Shown here one piece after another: positions 8,073 to 15,850 of a DNA stretch of 17,906 bases (positions within the stretch are counted from its first letter, which is position 1; every line of letters begins with the position of its first letter). The notes under the pieces were generated by a model, which worked only from the letters and a program-made list of their open reading frames with translations, did not search any database and was not told the DNA's origin. The stretch is from Cytophagales bacterium (lineage in GTDB: Bacteria > Bacteroidota > Bacteroidia > Cytophagales > JAAEPT01), in the NCBI GenBank assembly GCA_011524675.1, contig WTJX01000727.1, positions 1 through 17,906 of the forward strand. The letters run 5' to 3'. The position numbers were made by a program, and so were the translations under genes.

Positions 8073-8144
8073 CAAACCCTTTATTTTTTTAATTTCTTAA
8101 TTTTTTCATTCTTATAATGCTCTACTCTGCCAACTCGCTCTGAT

Positions 8145-8180
8145 GTCTTCTGTCTCAACGTCTTATAGTCTCAAACTCTC
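8145..8180. repeat. GTC-type 7/8-nt array upstream of RDD gene
   Basis: GTC recurs at 8145, 8152, 8160 and 8168 with CTC at 8176, giving spacings of 7, 8, 8 and 8. Words are GTCTTCT, GTCTCAAC, GTCTTATA and GTCTCAAA. This is the same type as the longer array at 11707-11776. Confidence 0.7.
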
Positions 8181-8299
8181 ATTATTGGCATTCAATTTAC
8201 ACTCATTTACATTGGAAATTAAATTATATTCCATTTTTTTTTAAATTAGTGAAAAAAACAGCCAACTTCGCAAAGGAAGTTATTGAAGCGAAAAAGTAT

Positions 8300-9016
8300 A
8301 TGTTAAGTATCTCGACCAAAACAGCACAAAACGTAAATATAGATTATGAACTAGCAAGCTGGGGAGAGCGTTTTTTAGCTTTTCTTCTAGATTTTGCTAT
8401 TATTTATTTTGGATGGCTCATCACACTAGCAGCACTATCATTTATCTTAGGGGGGGATATAGGAGGAATTATAGCAACTATAATTTTTACACCCTATACA
8501 TTAGTATCTGAGATTTTGATGAAAGGTCAAACGATAGGAAAAAAAGCATTGAAAATAAGAGCTATGAATATTTCTGGTGAGTCATTAGAGTTCCACACAT
8601 GTTTTACAAGGTGGTGCGCTAGGCTTCTTGATGTAGCGGGCTCATTAGGTACATTGGCAACCTTAACGATTAGTGTCAGCGATAAACGACAGAGGATAGG
8701 CGATTTGCTCGCCAATACAGTCGTTATCAAAGAAAAAGACTCAAATAATATTTTTCTTGAGGAAATTTTGAAACTTAAAGTAAAAGATAACGTAAAAGTA
8801 GTGTATGAGAAAGCAATGCTCTTCAATGAAGAAGAAATGCTTTTTATAAAAAACACTTTGTCAAGAGTCAAGAAGTATAAAAATGAAGCGCATTTCAGAG
8901 CACTAGACGATTTATGTGAAAAAGTATCTGATAGATTAAACTTGTATGAGACTCCAAAAAACAAAGAAGCTTTTTTGAAACAGCTTATTAAAGATTATAT
9001 TATACTCACCAGATAA
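8300..9016 (+). CDS. RDD family membrane protein
   Basis: A 238-residue inner-membrane protein of the RDD family, named for conserved Arg and Asp residues; role unknown, possibly transport or stress-related. The first helix region SWGERFLAFLLDFAIIY holds the Arg and Asp. A second hydrophobic segment ends at GQTIGKKALKIR, and the domain closes with KRQRIGDLLANTVVI. About 90 C-terminal residues form a charged helical tail (FNEEEMLFIKNTLSRVKKY). I chose the ATG at 8300 because it places NVNIDYELASWGER at the usual distance from the start. The frame is also open back to a GTG at 8249, which would add 17 residues unlike the family. It is divergent from the SpoIIM cluster, an arrangement suggesting shared function. 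A palindrome at 9079-9100 may end the transcript. Confidence 0.88.
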   Translation: MLSISTKTAQNVNIDYELASWGERFLAFLLDFAIIYFGWLITLAALSFILGGDIGGIIATIIFTPYTLVSEILMKGQTIGKKALKIRAMNISGESLEFHTCFTRWCARLLDVAGSLGTLATLTISVSDKRQRIGDLLANTVVIKEKDSNNIFLEEILKLKVKDNVKVVYEKAMLFNEEEMLFIKNTLSRVKKYKNEAHFRALDDLCEKVSDRLNLYETPKNKEAFLKQLIKDYIILTR

Positions 9017-9078
9017 AAGGTGGGAGCGACAAACTTGACATCTGCTAAATACAAGTCTGTCGTATAAGTATTAATGGT

Positions 9079-9100
9079 AAGTTTTTTTTAAAAAAAACTT
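9079..9100. terminator. 22-bp perfect palindrome, possible RDD terminator
   Basis: The sequence AAG, eight T, eight A, CTT is a perfect palindrome, 63 bases after the RDD stop codon. It has no GC-rich stem, so termination is only a possibility; it could act in either direction. Confidence 0.4.
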
Positions 9101-9190
9101 GAGTTGATTTGTGTTGCAATTATGTTAGAGAACTACTGATTGATAGAGTAATTAAAAAACGAAATCACCATAGCTAAAAAATCCTGGGTG

Positions 9191-9222
9191 CTAACGAATA
9201 CCTTGTCAAACTTATTCGTTAG
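9191..9222. repeat. Inverted repeat CTAACGAATA, 12-nt loop
   Basis: CTAACGAATA at 9191-9200 is the exact reverse complement of TATTCGTTAG at 9213-9222. Ten paired bases with a 12-nt loop could form a hairpin or a protein site. No gene lies next to it and no T-run follows directly. Confidence 0.6.
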
Positions 9223-9261
9223 TTAAACTCATCTAATTTAAAAGAAAAATGAGCTTAATGT

Positions 9262-9285
9262 ATGATTATTCTATCCAATAATCAT
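9262..9285. repeat. 9-bp hairpin ATGATTATT with 6-nt loop
   Basis: ATGATTATT (9262-9270) pairs exactly with AATAATCAT (9277-9285) around the loop CTATCC. The stem is AT-rich and the downstream DNA is moderately T-rich (9286-9298), so a weak terminator is possible, but there is no gene directly upstream. Confidence 0.5.
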
Positions 9286-9841
9286 TATTCCTCTTTTTAC
9301 AATTATCATACCAAAAACCTGTTGAAATCTCCCTTTTTAATGTTGAATACTGTCAAAAAACATGTTTTTTTATGTCTTTTGATATGTTTTTAGTGTTAGG
9401 TCACTGTCTTTGACCAAATAAATACATGCTTAAACGAATATTTTCCTTTTTTCTCTCTCCTCAACAAAGTTTAATGTTATTTTTTGTTTGCCTACTTATA
9501 TGAGAGCTATAGGCGTTTAGCTTTTTTAATAGTGAGTCCATAATGCCTTGCATCTAAAAAATCTTAGGTCAGCGATTTTTTGTATATTTAAATGTTCTAA
9601 GTCTTATTTTGTCATATTGGAAGAATGAGGTAAATATAATGAAGCTCTAGATTTTAAGAATCGTTGGATAATGAAACCCTAAATTCCTAAAAGTTGCTTT
9701 CGGTTAAACACGTATTAGCTGTTAAAGCTTATAATTTACTTGTATAGTGTATTTGTAAAGAACTATTCAATACGCTGTATCGTTAGTGTTGAGCGCTTCC
9801 GCCCTTGGAGATCCCCCAGTAAATGAGTTGAAAATCGGATA

Positions 9842-9883
9842 GAACAAAATTACTGTTTGAACGAAGAGACTTTAATTTTGTTC
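9842..9883. repeat. 11-bp inverted repeat in the 9.8-kb block
   Basis: GAACAAAATTA at 9842-9852 is the exact reverse complement of TAATTTTGTTC at 9873-9883, with a 20-nt loop. It lies inside a G+C-richer block (about 9780-9925) directly before interspersed repeat copy B and may belong to the same element. Confidence 0.6.
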
Positions 9884-9933
9884 CCGTTCTTTAACTTATT
9901 TACCTAAAGCTCAGCTCATAATTCCACTACATT

Positions 9934-10091
9934 TTTTTCTATCAGGCTTTACTCTAGCCTGTTTTATTCCTGCCTGCCGCAGGCACGGCGCTCCCGACGC
10001 TTGGGCATCTAAGGAAAAGTAACATGAAAAAATCTAGCTTTTATTATTTTTTGCCTGCAAAAGAGCTAAACGTGCATAACCGAATACTTAC
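9934..10091. repeat. Interspersed repeat, copy B, with 20-nt palindromic insert
   Basis: This is the partner of 1123-1262, ending in AACCGAATACTTAC (10078-10091). Relative to copy A it carries about 20 extra bases at 9970-9989, which contain the palindrome TGCCTG-CCG-CAGGCA (9971-9985). Neither copy shows terminal inverted repeats of an insertion sequence or a transposase. The identical final 14-mer also occurs alone at 59-72. Confidence 0.8.
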
Positions 10092-10290
10092 TACAAATAG
10101 TATATTTTTTATGTAAACTAGCCTTTTTTTTAGTATATGTATTTTATGCCCACTACTCATACACTATAATAGACACTTTTTGGAATAAAAAAGCATGCTC
10201 TAGACTAATGTTAGACTAGGGTGTACCTCCCAAAATTATCAAAACGATTTCTTTGTGTCATTCTTTTTAATTTAATTTTTTTAAGACACG

Positions 10291-11386
10291 ATGAAGAAAT
10301 ATATCAGCATTTTTTTAGTACTACTCGGTATCACCACTGCTTGCCAAGCCAAAAAGAAACCAAATATATTATTTGTATTGGTTGATGATCAAGCCCCTTA
10401 TGACTTTGATTTTTATAATTCGAAATCTACACTATACTCACCAACCATCAGCAAACTAGCTTCAGAAGGAATGGTGATGGATGAGGTAAGACATATGGGG
10501 TCAATGCTTGCTGCCGTGTGTACTGCTTCAAGGCATATGATTATGACAGGGCGTACCTTGTGGCATATATCCACCTTCAAACGCTACACCAATCCCAACA
10601 ATCCTCAAGCAGCCACAGCTTCCCGAAAACTACCTGCCTATACATCCTTGGGAAGAAGCTATGAGAGTAAGAGATGAGAGAGGCGTATCAGGAGTATGGG
10701 AGCATAGAGATGAAAACACCATCAGAAATGAAATAGGAAGACAATACGCCTGTGTAGAGAATATTGATAACCAGCTCAATAGAGTACTCAAAAAGCTAGA
10801 AGCTATGGGCGAGCTTGACAATACCTATATCATCTATACCTCTGACCATGGTATAGCCATAGGGAGACATGGGCTCATGGGAAAACAAAACCTATACGAC
10901 CACTCTTTGAGAGTACCGTTTGTAGTCAAAGGTCCTGGGATCAAAGCAGGAACAAGAGCTAAAGGAGGGTTTTATTTGTTAGACATAATGCCTTCACTCT
11001 GCGACCTGGCGGGAATCACCATCCCAAGGACAGTAGAGGGCAAAAGCTTTGCGCCAGTATTGAGAGGAGAGCAAGACAATATTAGAGAAACAATGTATGC
11101 AGCATACTCAGGAGGGAAGTCTCAGCCAGGCATTAGATCTATCAAAAAAGGAGATTGGAAGCTCATCAAGTATGACTTGAAAGAAGGAGAAGTACAAAAA
11201 ACAGAATTGTTTAATCTTGCCAAAAATCCATTTGAATATATAGCAGAATCTAACAAAAAGGACAAATGGGAAAATAATCTTGCAGGAGACCCCGCTCATG
11301 CAGATATACAAGCTGAACTTGAAGCCTTGCTATTAGAGGAGATGAAAAAACACGATGACCCTTTCAGACTTTGGGATCAAAAGTAA
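10291..11386 (+). pseudogene. Secreted type I sulfatase, broken by internal deletion
   Basis: Remnant of an exported arylsulfatase-type enzyme, presumably for sulfated polysaccharide. An N-terminal signal (1-20, with a lipobox-like ITTAC or cleavage after CQA) is followed by KPNILFVLVDDQ (metal-binding Asp pair) and VCTASRHMIMTGR, whose C-T-A-S-R fits the formylglycine motif CxAxR. Frame 1 is sensible up to NPNNPQ near 10608 and then runs as nonsense to a stop at 10675-10677. Frame 2 becomes sensible at about 10607 (QPQLPENYLPIHPW) and continues to 11386 with YTSDHGIAIGRHG and GKQNLYDHS. The segment normally lying between, including the His-rich metal ligands (SHPHD-like), is missing; from memory of the family it is well over 100 residues. 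The rest is well kept, so the deletion looks recent. The second part could be translated but would have no active site. Confidence 0.88.
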
Positions 11387-11430
11387 TCACCTCTGAGTGT
11401 CTAGTATTAAGGTGCTAGGCTTTACCTTCT

Positions 11431-11477
11431 AATAGCCAATAGTTCACAAACTTTTAGGAGCTTGACTATTGGCTATT
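11431..11477. repeat. 13-bp inverted repeat with heptad stem
   Basis: The 13 bases at 11431-11443 pair exactly with 11465-11477. The arms read as heptads AATAGCC and AATAGTT on one side and GACTATT and GGCTATT on the other. The loop contains AAACTTTT (11448-11455), as in the hairpin at 122-171. It lies 45 bases after the sulfatase stop, so a terminator role is conceivable, but there is no T-run. Confidence 0.8.
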
Positions 11478-11490
11478 TAAAAAGAACTTT

Positions 11491-11579
11491 ATGTCTTTAT
11501 ATCAATACGTTTTTACGTTCTTTTGTCTTGTTTCCCATATCTCAAAACAGTAAATAGACAATCATCCAATCGTAAATTG
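11491..11579. repeat. Short heptad words, mixed types
   Basis: ATGTCTT at 11491, TATATCA at 11498, ATACGTT at 11505 and TTTACGTT at 11512 form one run. After a break, GTAAATA at 11550, GACAATC at 11557, ATCCAATC at 11564 and GTAAATTG at 11572 form a second one that is a diverged copy of part of the 8003-8072 array. Confidence 0.55.
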
Positions 11580-11635
11580 AAATTCTTCATTTTTTAATTT
11601 TTCTCAAATAAAGGTACTACCCATCAAGTTCCATA

Positions 11636-11670
11636 ATTATTAATTCTTCATTATACATTATTAATTGAGT
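11636..11670. repeat. Heptad array, ATT-type (5 units)
   Basis: Words beginning with ATT at exactly 7-nt steps: ATTATTA at 11636, ATTCTTC at 11643, ATTATAC at 11650, ATTATTA at 11657 and ATTGAGT at 11664. The 10-mer ATTATTAATT recurs after 21 nt, i.e. three periods. Confidence 0.75.
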
Positions 11671-11706
11671 TCCGCCACTTTCGTGGAATAAAATCATGCT
11701 GTAAAC

Positions 11707-11776
11707 GTCTTTATGTCGATAAGTCAATAGGTCTAGAGTTTAATATCTGAAAGTCCAATCGTCTCACAGTCTAAAC
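11707..11776. repeat. Octad array, GTC-type (9 units)
   Basis: GTC occurs at 11707, 11715, 11723, 11731, 11753, 11761 and 11769, with GTT at 11738 and ATC at 11745 in between, giving steps of 8, 8, 8, 7, 7, 8, 8, 8. The other five letters vary freely. The array ends 62 bases before the start codon of the two-component regulator and a few bases before its presumed promoter. Confidence 0.8.
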
Positions 11777-11783
11777 TATAGAT

Positions 11784-11815
11784 TTTGCAAAGCCTTCTTA
11801 AACCGTGTATATTTA
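11784..11815 (+). promoter_or_regulatory. Possible Bacteroidota-type promoter of the regulator gene
   Basis: TTTG at 11784-11787 and TATATTTA at 11808-11815, separated by 20 bases, resemble the -33/-7 pair of Bacteroidota promoters (TTTG and TAnnTTTG). The -7 match lacks the final G and the spacing is one above the usual, so this is tentative. Confidence 0.3.
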
Positions 11816-11838
11816 CTGCCTCACTTTAGTTTGTACGT

Positions 11839-14800
11839 ATGCGTTTCAAAGTATTTTTTATATTATTTTTAATACTAATTAATATTTCCTCTTTTGGCTT
11901 TGAAGTAGTCAAAAAAATAGGCAAGGCAGAAGGTCTTGTGTCTAATAAACTTAGTTGTATATTCAAAGATTCTCAGCATTACCTATGGATAGGTACTTCC
12001 AGAGGTATTTCACGCTTTGATGCCTATGATATTCAGACGTATTCACATTTTCCTTTTAATAAGAAAACCATTCCTAGCAATAACATACGATCTATTATAG
12101 AATTAGACAGTACACACCTTCTTATAGCAAGTTTTGGAGAAGGATTAATAAGGTACAATCGTAGGACTCATACTTTTTCAAAAGATTCCGTTTTTAGCCG
12201 TTTTGGTACAGAGATCAATCAATTAAGTTATGCTAAGGAAAAGAATAAACTATGGGTTTTGACCAATAAAAGAGGTGCATTCTTGTGTGATGCTTCTTTT
12301 GCAGCCATCCGAGAGTTTTCTTCTCATACCGTAGAAGGTATGAGTAACCAAATACAAAAAGTTTATGAAGATGAGCCAACAAGCTATTGGTTTTTGACTA
12401 CTAAGGGTATATACCACTTAAAAAATAAGGAAAAAAAGGCAGCTCTTTTTTTTGAAAATAAGTCAACTAGACTCATGGAGTCTATTGGTTATCAAAAACT
12501 CCTCATCAAAGCTGACGAGAAATTGTTTACCATAGCAACTAAGGAATCTGTTATCACTCCCTTTAAAGAGATAAGCATAAAGTCCATCTTAAAACTGCCT
12601 ACCAAGCAATATATATACTCTACATATAGAGCCACTTATGCTTACGAAGGTGATATTGATAATTTATCTTTGAAAGCCTCAAAGAAAATTACAGATCAGG
12701 TGTTCGACTTTTTTACATTGGATAGCGAAGAGATTATCTGGGGAGGTTCAAAAGATGGTCTTTTCATGATAGGACTCGATACAAAAATTAAGAGACTTTA
12801 CTCTACTCCCAAAAGTAAGATCTTGTCTTTTTATCAAAAAGATGAGGTGTTTTACACAGGGACAACAGATTTTTTAAGTATCAAAAAAGGTGATGATGTA
12901 CAAAAAATGCCTTACCCAGCGATTCACCATATCTGTGAGAGTGATGATGAAACACTTTGGTTTGCAAGTAAACAAAATATATACATCAAGCCCAAAGGTG
13001 AAAAAATAAGTTTGCTAAATACACAGTTAGATTTCCCTATTCGTAGTCTGTATTATGATTCGAAAGATAGGTTATTGTGGGTAGGAGGGGTACAATATAT
13101 AGCTGCTATAGACATAGATAAACATAGCCTAAAATACCAGTATAACCTTCCAGAAATAAATTGGGTAAGTTCTATGGTTCGTATTTCCAAAGATGAGCTT
13201 TGGCTAGGTACACATGGCGACGGTGTTATCTCTTTAAAAAAAGGAAAGCTAGTACCACGAAAGAATATAAAGCTTAGCAATCCCTACGTAGAGATGTTGA
13301 CCAAAGATGAGCAGGACAATGTATGGATAGCTACAAAGTCTGGACTTAATGTATATCATGTCAGATCAAAAAAAATCATTACCATCTATATGAAGAATGG
13401 ACTCATTACCAATTGGGTACATGCTGTCAAAACATATAAAAACACGACCTTTGTCTTAACCAATGAGGGCGTAAATATCATCAATAGTAACAATAAAAAA
13501 GTAGTGAAAACGATAGACCTCTTTGATGCTAATTATGAAGATTTAGGCTTCTTTTTGGAAATGAATATCAAAGAAAAGCAGCTATTGTTTGCCTCTAAAA
13601 ATAAGATTTATGCCTACAATCTCTTGTCTAACACATCTATACAAAGCATACCTAAAACAGAGATTAGTTTTGTTAAAATTGATAATAAAATAGCGACAGA
13701 AGAGCTTAATTACCATAATGGAAAGATCAAAGAAATACATTTGGCACATCAAGACGATCATTTAAGAATGTCATTGACAGACTTTGAATATGCCAACTTT
13801 TCTAAGATACATTTTTACTATCAATTGGATGATAAAGAATGGATTTCTTGTCAAAAAAATCATCTCTCCATTCAAAATTTACGCTATGGTAAGCACGAGT
13901 TGAAATTAGGGATTATTCAGAATGATGAGATAGCGAAAGATTCCATAGAGAGTGTAGTCATATATGTACATCCTCCATTCTGGCTTACCCCCATAGCTTA
14001 TGTGCTTTATGTTTTATTAGGTCTAGTAATCTTTTACTTAGTATTTAGGAAACTGATGCAAATAAGTCGTAAGAAGCAAGAAAAGAAAAATCAGCAGATA
14101 AAACTAAGAGAAGAGCTGAAGTTCAATAATCTCAAAACTAGACTCTTTACCAATCTATCACATGAAGTAAAAACACCGCTTACCTTAATTAGTGGTCCTG
14201 CCAAATTGTTGAAAAATAAGCTAGAAGACAGTAATGAAGAGCACCGTAAGCTTATTCATCTCATTGAAAAAAATGTTGTGATTTTAGAAAATATTGTCCA
14301 AGAAATATTGGATTATAAAAACATAGATGTTGATAAACTCTCTTTTTCACCAAAATACCAAGAGCTTTCTGTAGGTATCAAAGAAGTAGTCAAGTTATTT
14401 GAGCCTTTGGCACAAGAATATAACCTCAGCTATGAAAGCACTATTGACGCCTCTGTAACTTCGGGGCTTTTGGATCAAGCAATTTTAGAAAAATGCTTGA
14501 CCAACCTCCTTTCAAACGCATTCAAATACACACCAAAAGGAGGGAAGGTTACAGTATATGCTGCCCAAAAAGATAATGACCTCATCATCAAAGTCATAGA
14601 TACAGGCGTAGGTATAGCCCAAGACAAGTTAATACATGTCTTTAGTAGAAGGTCAACGACCGAAAATGAGCTAAAAGATAGAGAGAAAAGTTCAGGTATA
14701 GGACTCTCTATCGTCAAAGACTTGGCAGAGCTACACGGTGGAGAAGTAAGTGTAGAAAGTAAACTAAACGAGGGGAGTACCTTCACATTGTTGTTAAAAT

Positions 14801-15645
14801 TAGAAAATAGTAAGCCATCTATAAAGTACAGTTTAGCTGAACATCCTCAAATAGCAGAGGAAACTAAAGAAGATCAAACCAAAAAGACACTACTTTTTGT
14901 AGAAGACAATCCCGATATACAAGAGTATCTATCTACCTATTTCAGTTATCATTACAATATTCTTCATTCTTTTGATGGGCAAGATGGAGTAAACAAAGCA
15001 CTAGAGCTACAGCCAGACCTAGTGGTAAGTGATGTTATGATGCCTTTGAAAGATGGTTATGAATTATGCAAAGATATCAAGCAAAACGAACAGACCAGTC
15101 ATATCCCTATTATCCTACTGACAGCTAAAGGAGCAAAAGAAGATATTATTGAAGGATTGGAGACCAAAGCAGACCACTATCTTGTAAAGCCTTTTGATAT
15201 TGAAGAACTGGCATTGAGGATTGAAAATATTTTAACTTCTAGGCAAATGTTGAGAAATAAGTTTAGCCAAGAAATAAAAATAGAAGCCAGTGAAGTAACA
15301 GTAACTTCCTCGGATGCAAAGCTCTTGCAGCTTGCCATTGATGCCGTAGAAGCCAATATGGACAATACCGATTTTAGCGTAGAAGAGCTAGCAAGTGAAA
15401 TAGGGCTTAGTAAGTCTCATCTATACAACAAGATACAAGCATTTACAGGAGACACGGCAGGAGAGTTTATCAAATCTATCAAGTTGAAGAGAGCAGCCCA
15501 ACTTTTTCAAAGTGGTGAAGATAGAGTAAATGAAGTAACCTATCAAGTAGGATTCTCTTCTCCACGCTATTTTGCCACCTGTTTCAAAAAACAGTTTGGT
15601 ATGTCCCCTACAGAGTACATTAAGAAAAATGGAAAGAAAATGTAG
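11839..15645 (+). CDS. Hybrid two-component system sensor-regulator (HTCS)
   Basis: A 1268-residue one-chain sensor and transcription factor, of the class that senses glycan breakdown products in the periplasm and activates polysaccharide-use genes. In order: signal peptide (1-20); beta-propeller repeats with motifs such as YLWIGTSRGISRF, ELWLGTHGDGVISL and NVWIATKSGLNVY; a Y_Y_Y-like domain (about 625-710); a membrane segment (about 715-740); a histidine kinase with His775 in NLSHEVKTPLTL; an ATP-binding domain with N-box Asn889/Asn893 and DTGVG (921-925); a receiver domain with acidic Glu1022/Asp1023, phospho-acceptor Asp1065 (SDVMMP) and Lys1117; and an AraC-type helix-turn-helix at the C-terminus (about 1160-1268). 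All key residues are present, so it looks functional. Its upstream neighbour is a broken sulfatase, suggesting the original target locus involved a sulfated glycan and has decayed or lies elsewhere. The ligand cannot be read. Confidence 0.95.
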   Translation: MRFKVFFILFLILINISSFGFEVVKKIGKAEGLVSNKLSCIFKDSQHYLWIGTSRGISRFDAYDIQTYSHFPFNKKTIPSNNIRSIIELDSTHLLIASFGEGLIRYNRRTHTFSKDSVFSRFGTEINQLSYAKEKNKLWVLTNKRGAFLCDASFAAIREFSSHTVEGMSNQIQKVYEDEPTSYWFLTTKGIYHLKNKEKKAALFFENKSTRLMESIGYQKLLIKADEKLFTIATKESVITPFKEISIKSILKLPTKQYIYSTYRATYAYEGDIDNLSLKASKKITDQVFDFFTLDSEEIIWGGSKDGLFMIGLDTKIKRLYSTPKSKILSFYQKDEVFYTGTTDFLSIKKGDDVQKMPYPAIHHICESDDETLWFASKQNIYIKPKGEKISLLNTQLDFPIRSLYYDSKDRLLWVGGVQYIAAIDIDKHSLKYQYNLPEINWVSSMVRISKDELWLGTHGDGVISLKKGKLVPRKNIKLSNPYVEMLTKDEQDNVWIATKSGLNVYHVRSKKIITIYMKNGLITNWVHAVKTYKNTTFVLTNEGVNIINSNNKKVVKTIDLFDANYEDLGFFLEMNIKEKQLLFASKNKIYAYNLLSNTSIQSIPKTEISFVKIDNKIATEELNYHNGKIKEIHLAHQDDHLRMSLTDFEYANFSKIHFYYQLDDKEWISCQKNHLSIQNLRYGKHELKLGIIQNDEIAKDSIESVVIYVHPPFWLTPIAYVLYVLLGLVIFYLVFRKLMQISRKKQEKKNQQIKLREELKFNNLKTRLFTNLSHEVKTPLTLISGPAKLLKNKLEDSNEEHRKLIHLIEKNVVILENIVQEILDYKNIDVDKLSFSPKYQELSVGIKEVVKLFEPLAQEYNLSYESTIDASVTSGLLDQAILEKCLTNLLSNAFKYTPKGGKVTVYAAQKDNDLIIKVIDTGVGIAQDKLIHVFSRRSTTENELKDREKSSGIGLSIVKDLAELHGGEVSVESKLNEGSTFTLLLKLENSKPSIKYSLAEHPQIAEETKEDQTKKTLLFVEDNPDIQEYLSTYFSYHYNILHSFDGQDGVNKALELQPDLVVSDVMMPLKDGYELCKDIKQNEQTSHIPIILLTAKGAKEDIIEGLETKADHYLVKPFDIEELALRIENILTSRQMLRNKFSQEIKIEASEVTVTSSDAKLLQLAIDAVEANMDNTDFSVEELASEIGLSKSHLYNKIQAFTGDTAGEFIKSIKLKRAAQLFQSGEDRVNEVTYQVGFSSPRYFATCFKKQFGMSPTEYIKKNGKKM

Positions 15646-15649
15646 TACC

Positions 15650-15677
15650 AGTTATTAGCTGTTAGCTTTTATATTCT
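15650..15677. repeat. Short heptad array, AGCT-type
   Basis: AGTTATT at 15650, AGCTGTT at 15657, AGCTTTT at 15664 and ATATTCT at 15671, in phase. It begins four bases after the stop codon of the two-component regulator. The remaining spacer to 15850 shows no further array and no clear promoter. Confidence 0.6.
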
Positions 15678-15850
15678 TGCGAAGTTGAAATTAAAGTTCG
15701 GTTTTTATGTCTTAGAGGGCTAACCGTTAATCGCAATGTAGTTTATCATTTTTCTAATGTTTTAATGGATTTTTTCAAGTTTTTTTTGTTAGTTTACTAA
15801 TTCAGTTATTTCAAGTAAAATTTCTACCATCTTTTAATATTTATCGAATT

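Larger units (their letters stand above)
7997..8299. other. Divergent spacer between SpoIIM-like and RDD genes
   Basis: About 300 bases that must hold the promoters for both directions, but no clear promoter of the Bacteroidota type (TTTG, then TAnnTTTG) could be picked. Its contents are the heptad arrays at 8003-8072 and 8145-8180 and very T-rich stretches at 8079-8108 and 8231-8242. A small inverted repeat, AACTTC with GAAGTT, lies at 8264-8281 just before the RDD start. Confidence 0.5.
9017..10290. other. 1.27-kb gene-free region with palindromes and repeats
   Basis: No frame of useful length or recognisable protein is seen on either strand, and no tRNA or rRNA. It holds the 22-bp palindrome at 9079-9100, a 10-bp inverted repeat (9191-9200 with 9213-9222), a 9-bp hairpin (9262-9285), an 11-bp inverted repeat (9842-9852 with 9873-9883), and interspersed repeat copy B (9934-10091). 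The part 9780-9840 has more G and C than the rest. The length is large for this kind of genome, so lost genes or an unrecognised RNA are possible. Confidence 0.6.
11387..11838. other. 452-bp spacer composed largely of heptad/octad arrays
   Basis: Between the sulfatase remnant and the regulator gene there is no coding sequence. Almost in succession come a heptad-stem hairpin (11431-11477), arrays at 11491-11519, 11550-11579, 11636-11670 and 11707-11776, and then the presumed promoter of the regulator. Confidence 0.75.

Noticed and set aside
7907..8092. 61-codon plus-strand frame spanning the heptad array
   Set aside because: It runs antisense into the SpoIIM gene, and its repeated FYVLS text is simply the translated heptads.
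8249..8299. GTG start 17 codons upstream for the RDD protein
   Set aside because: The extra residues do not resemble the family start; ATG at 8300 gives the usual distance to the first helix.
8527..8964. 145-codon minus-strand frame opposite the RDD gene
   Set aside because: Ser/Phe/Leu-rich antisense of a Lys-rich gene; the RDD motifs on the other strand are clear.
10661..11386. Second half of the sulfatase as an independent gene
   Set aside because: It lacks the catalytic Cys motif and the N-terminal metal site, and its sequence continues upstream in frame without a start to the deletion junction.
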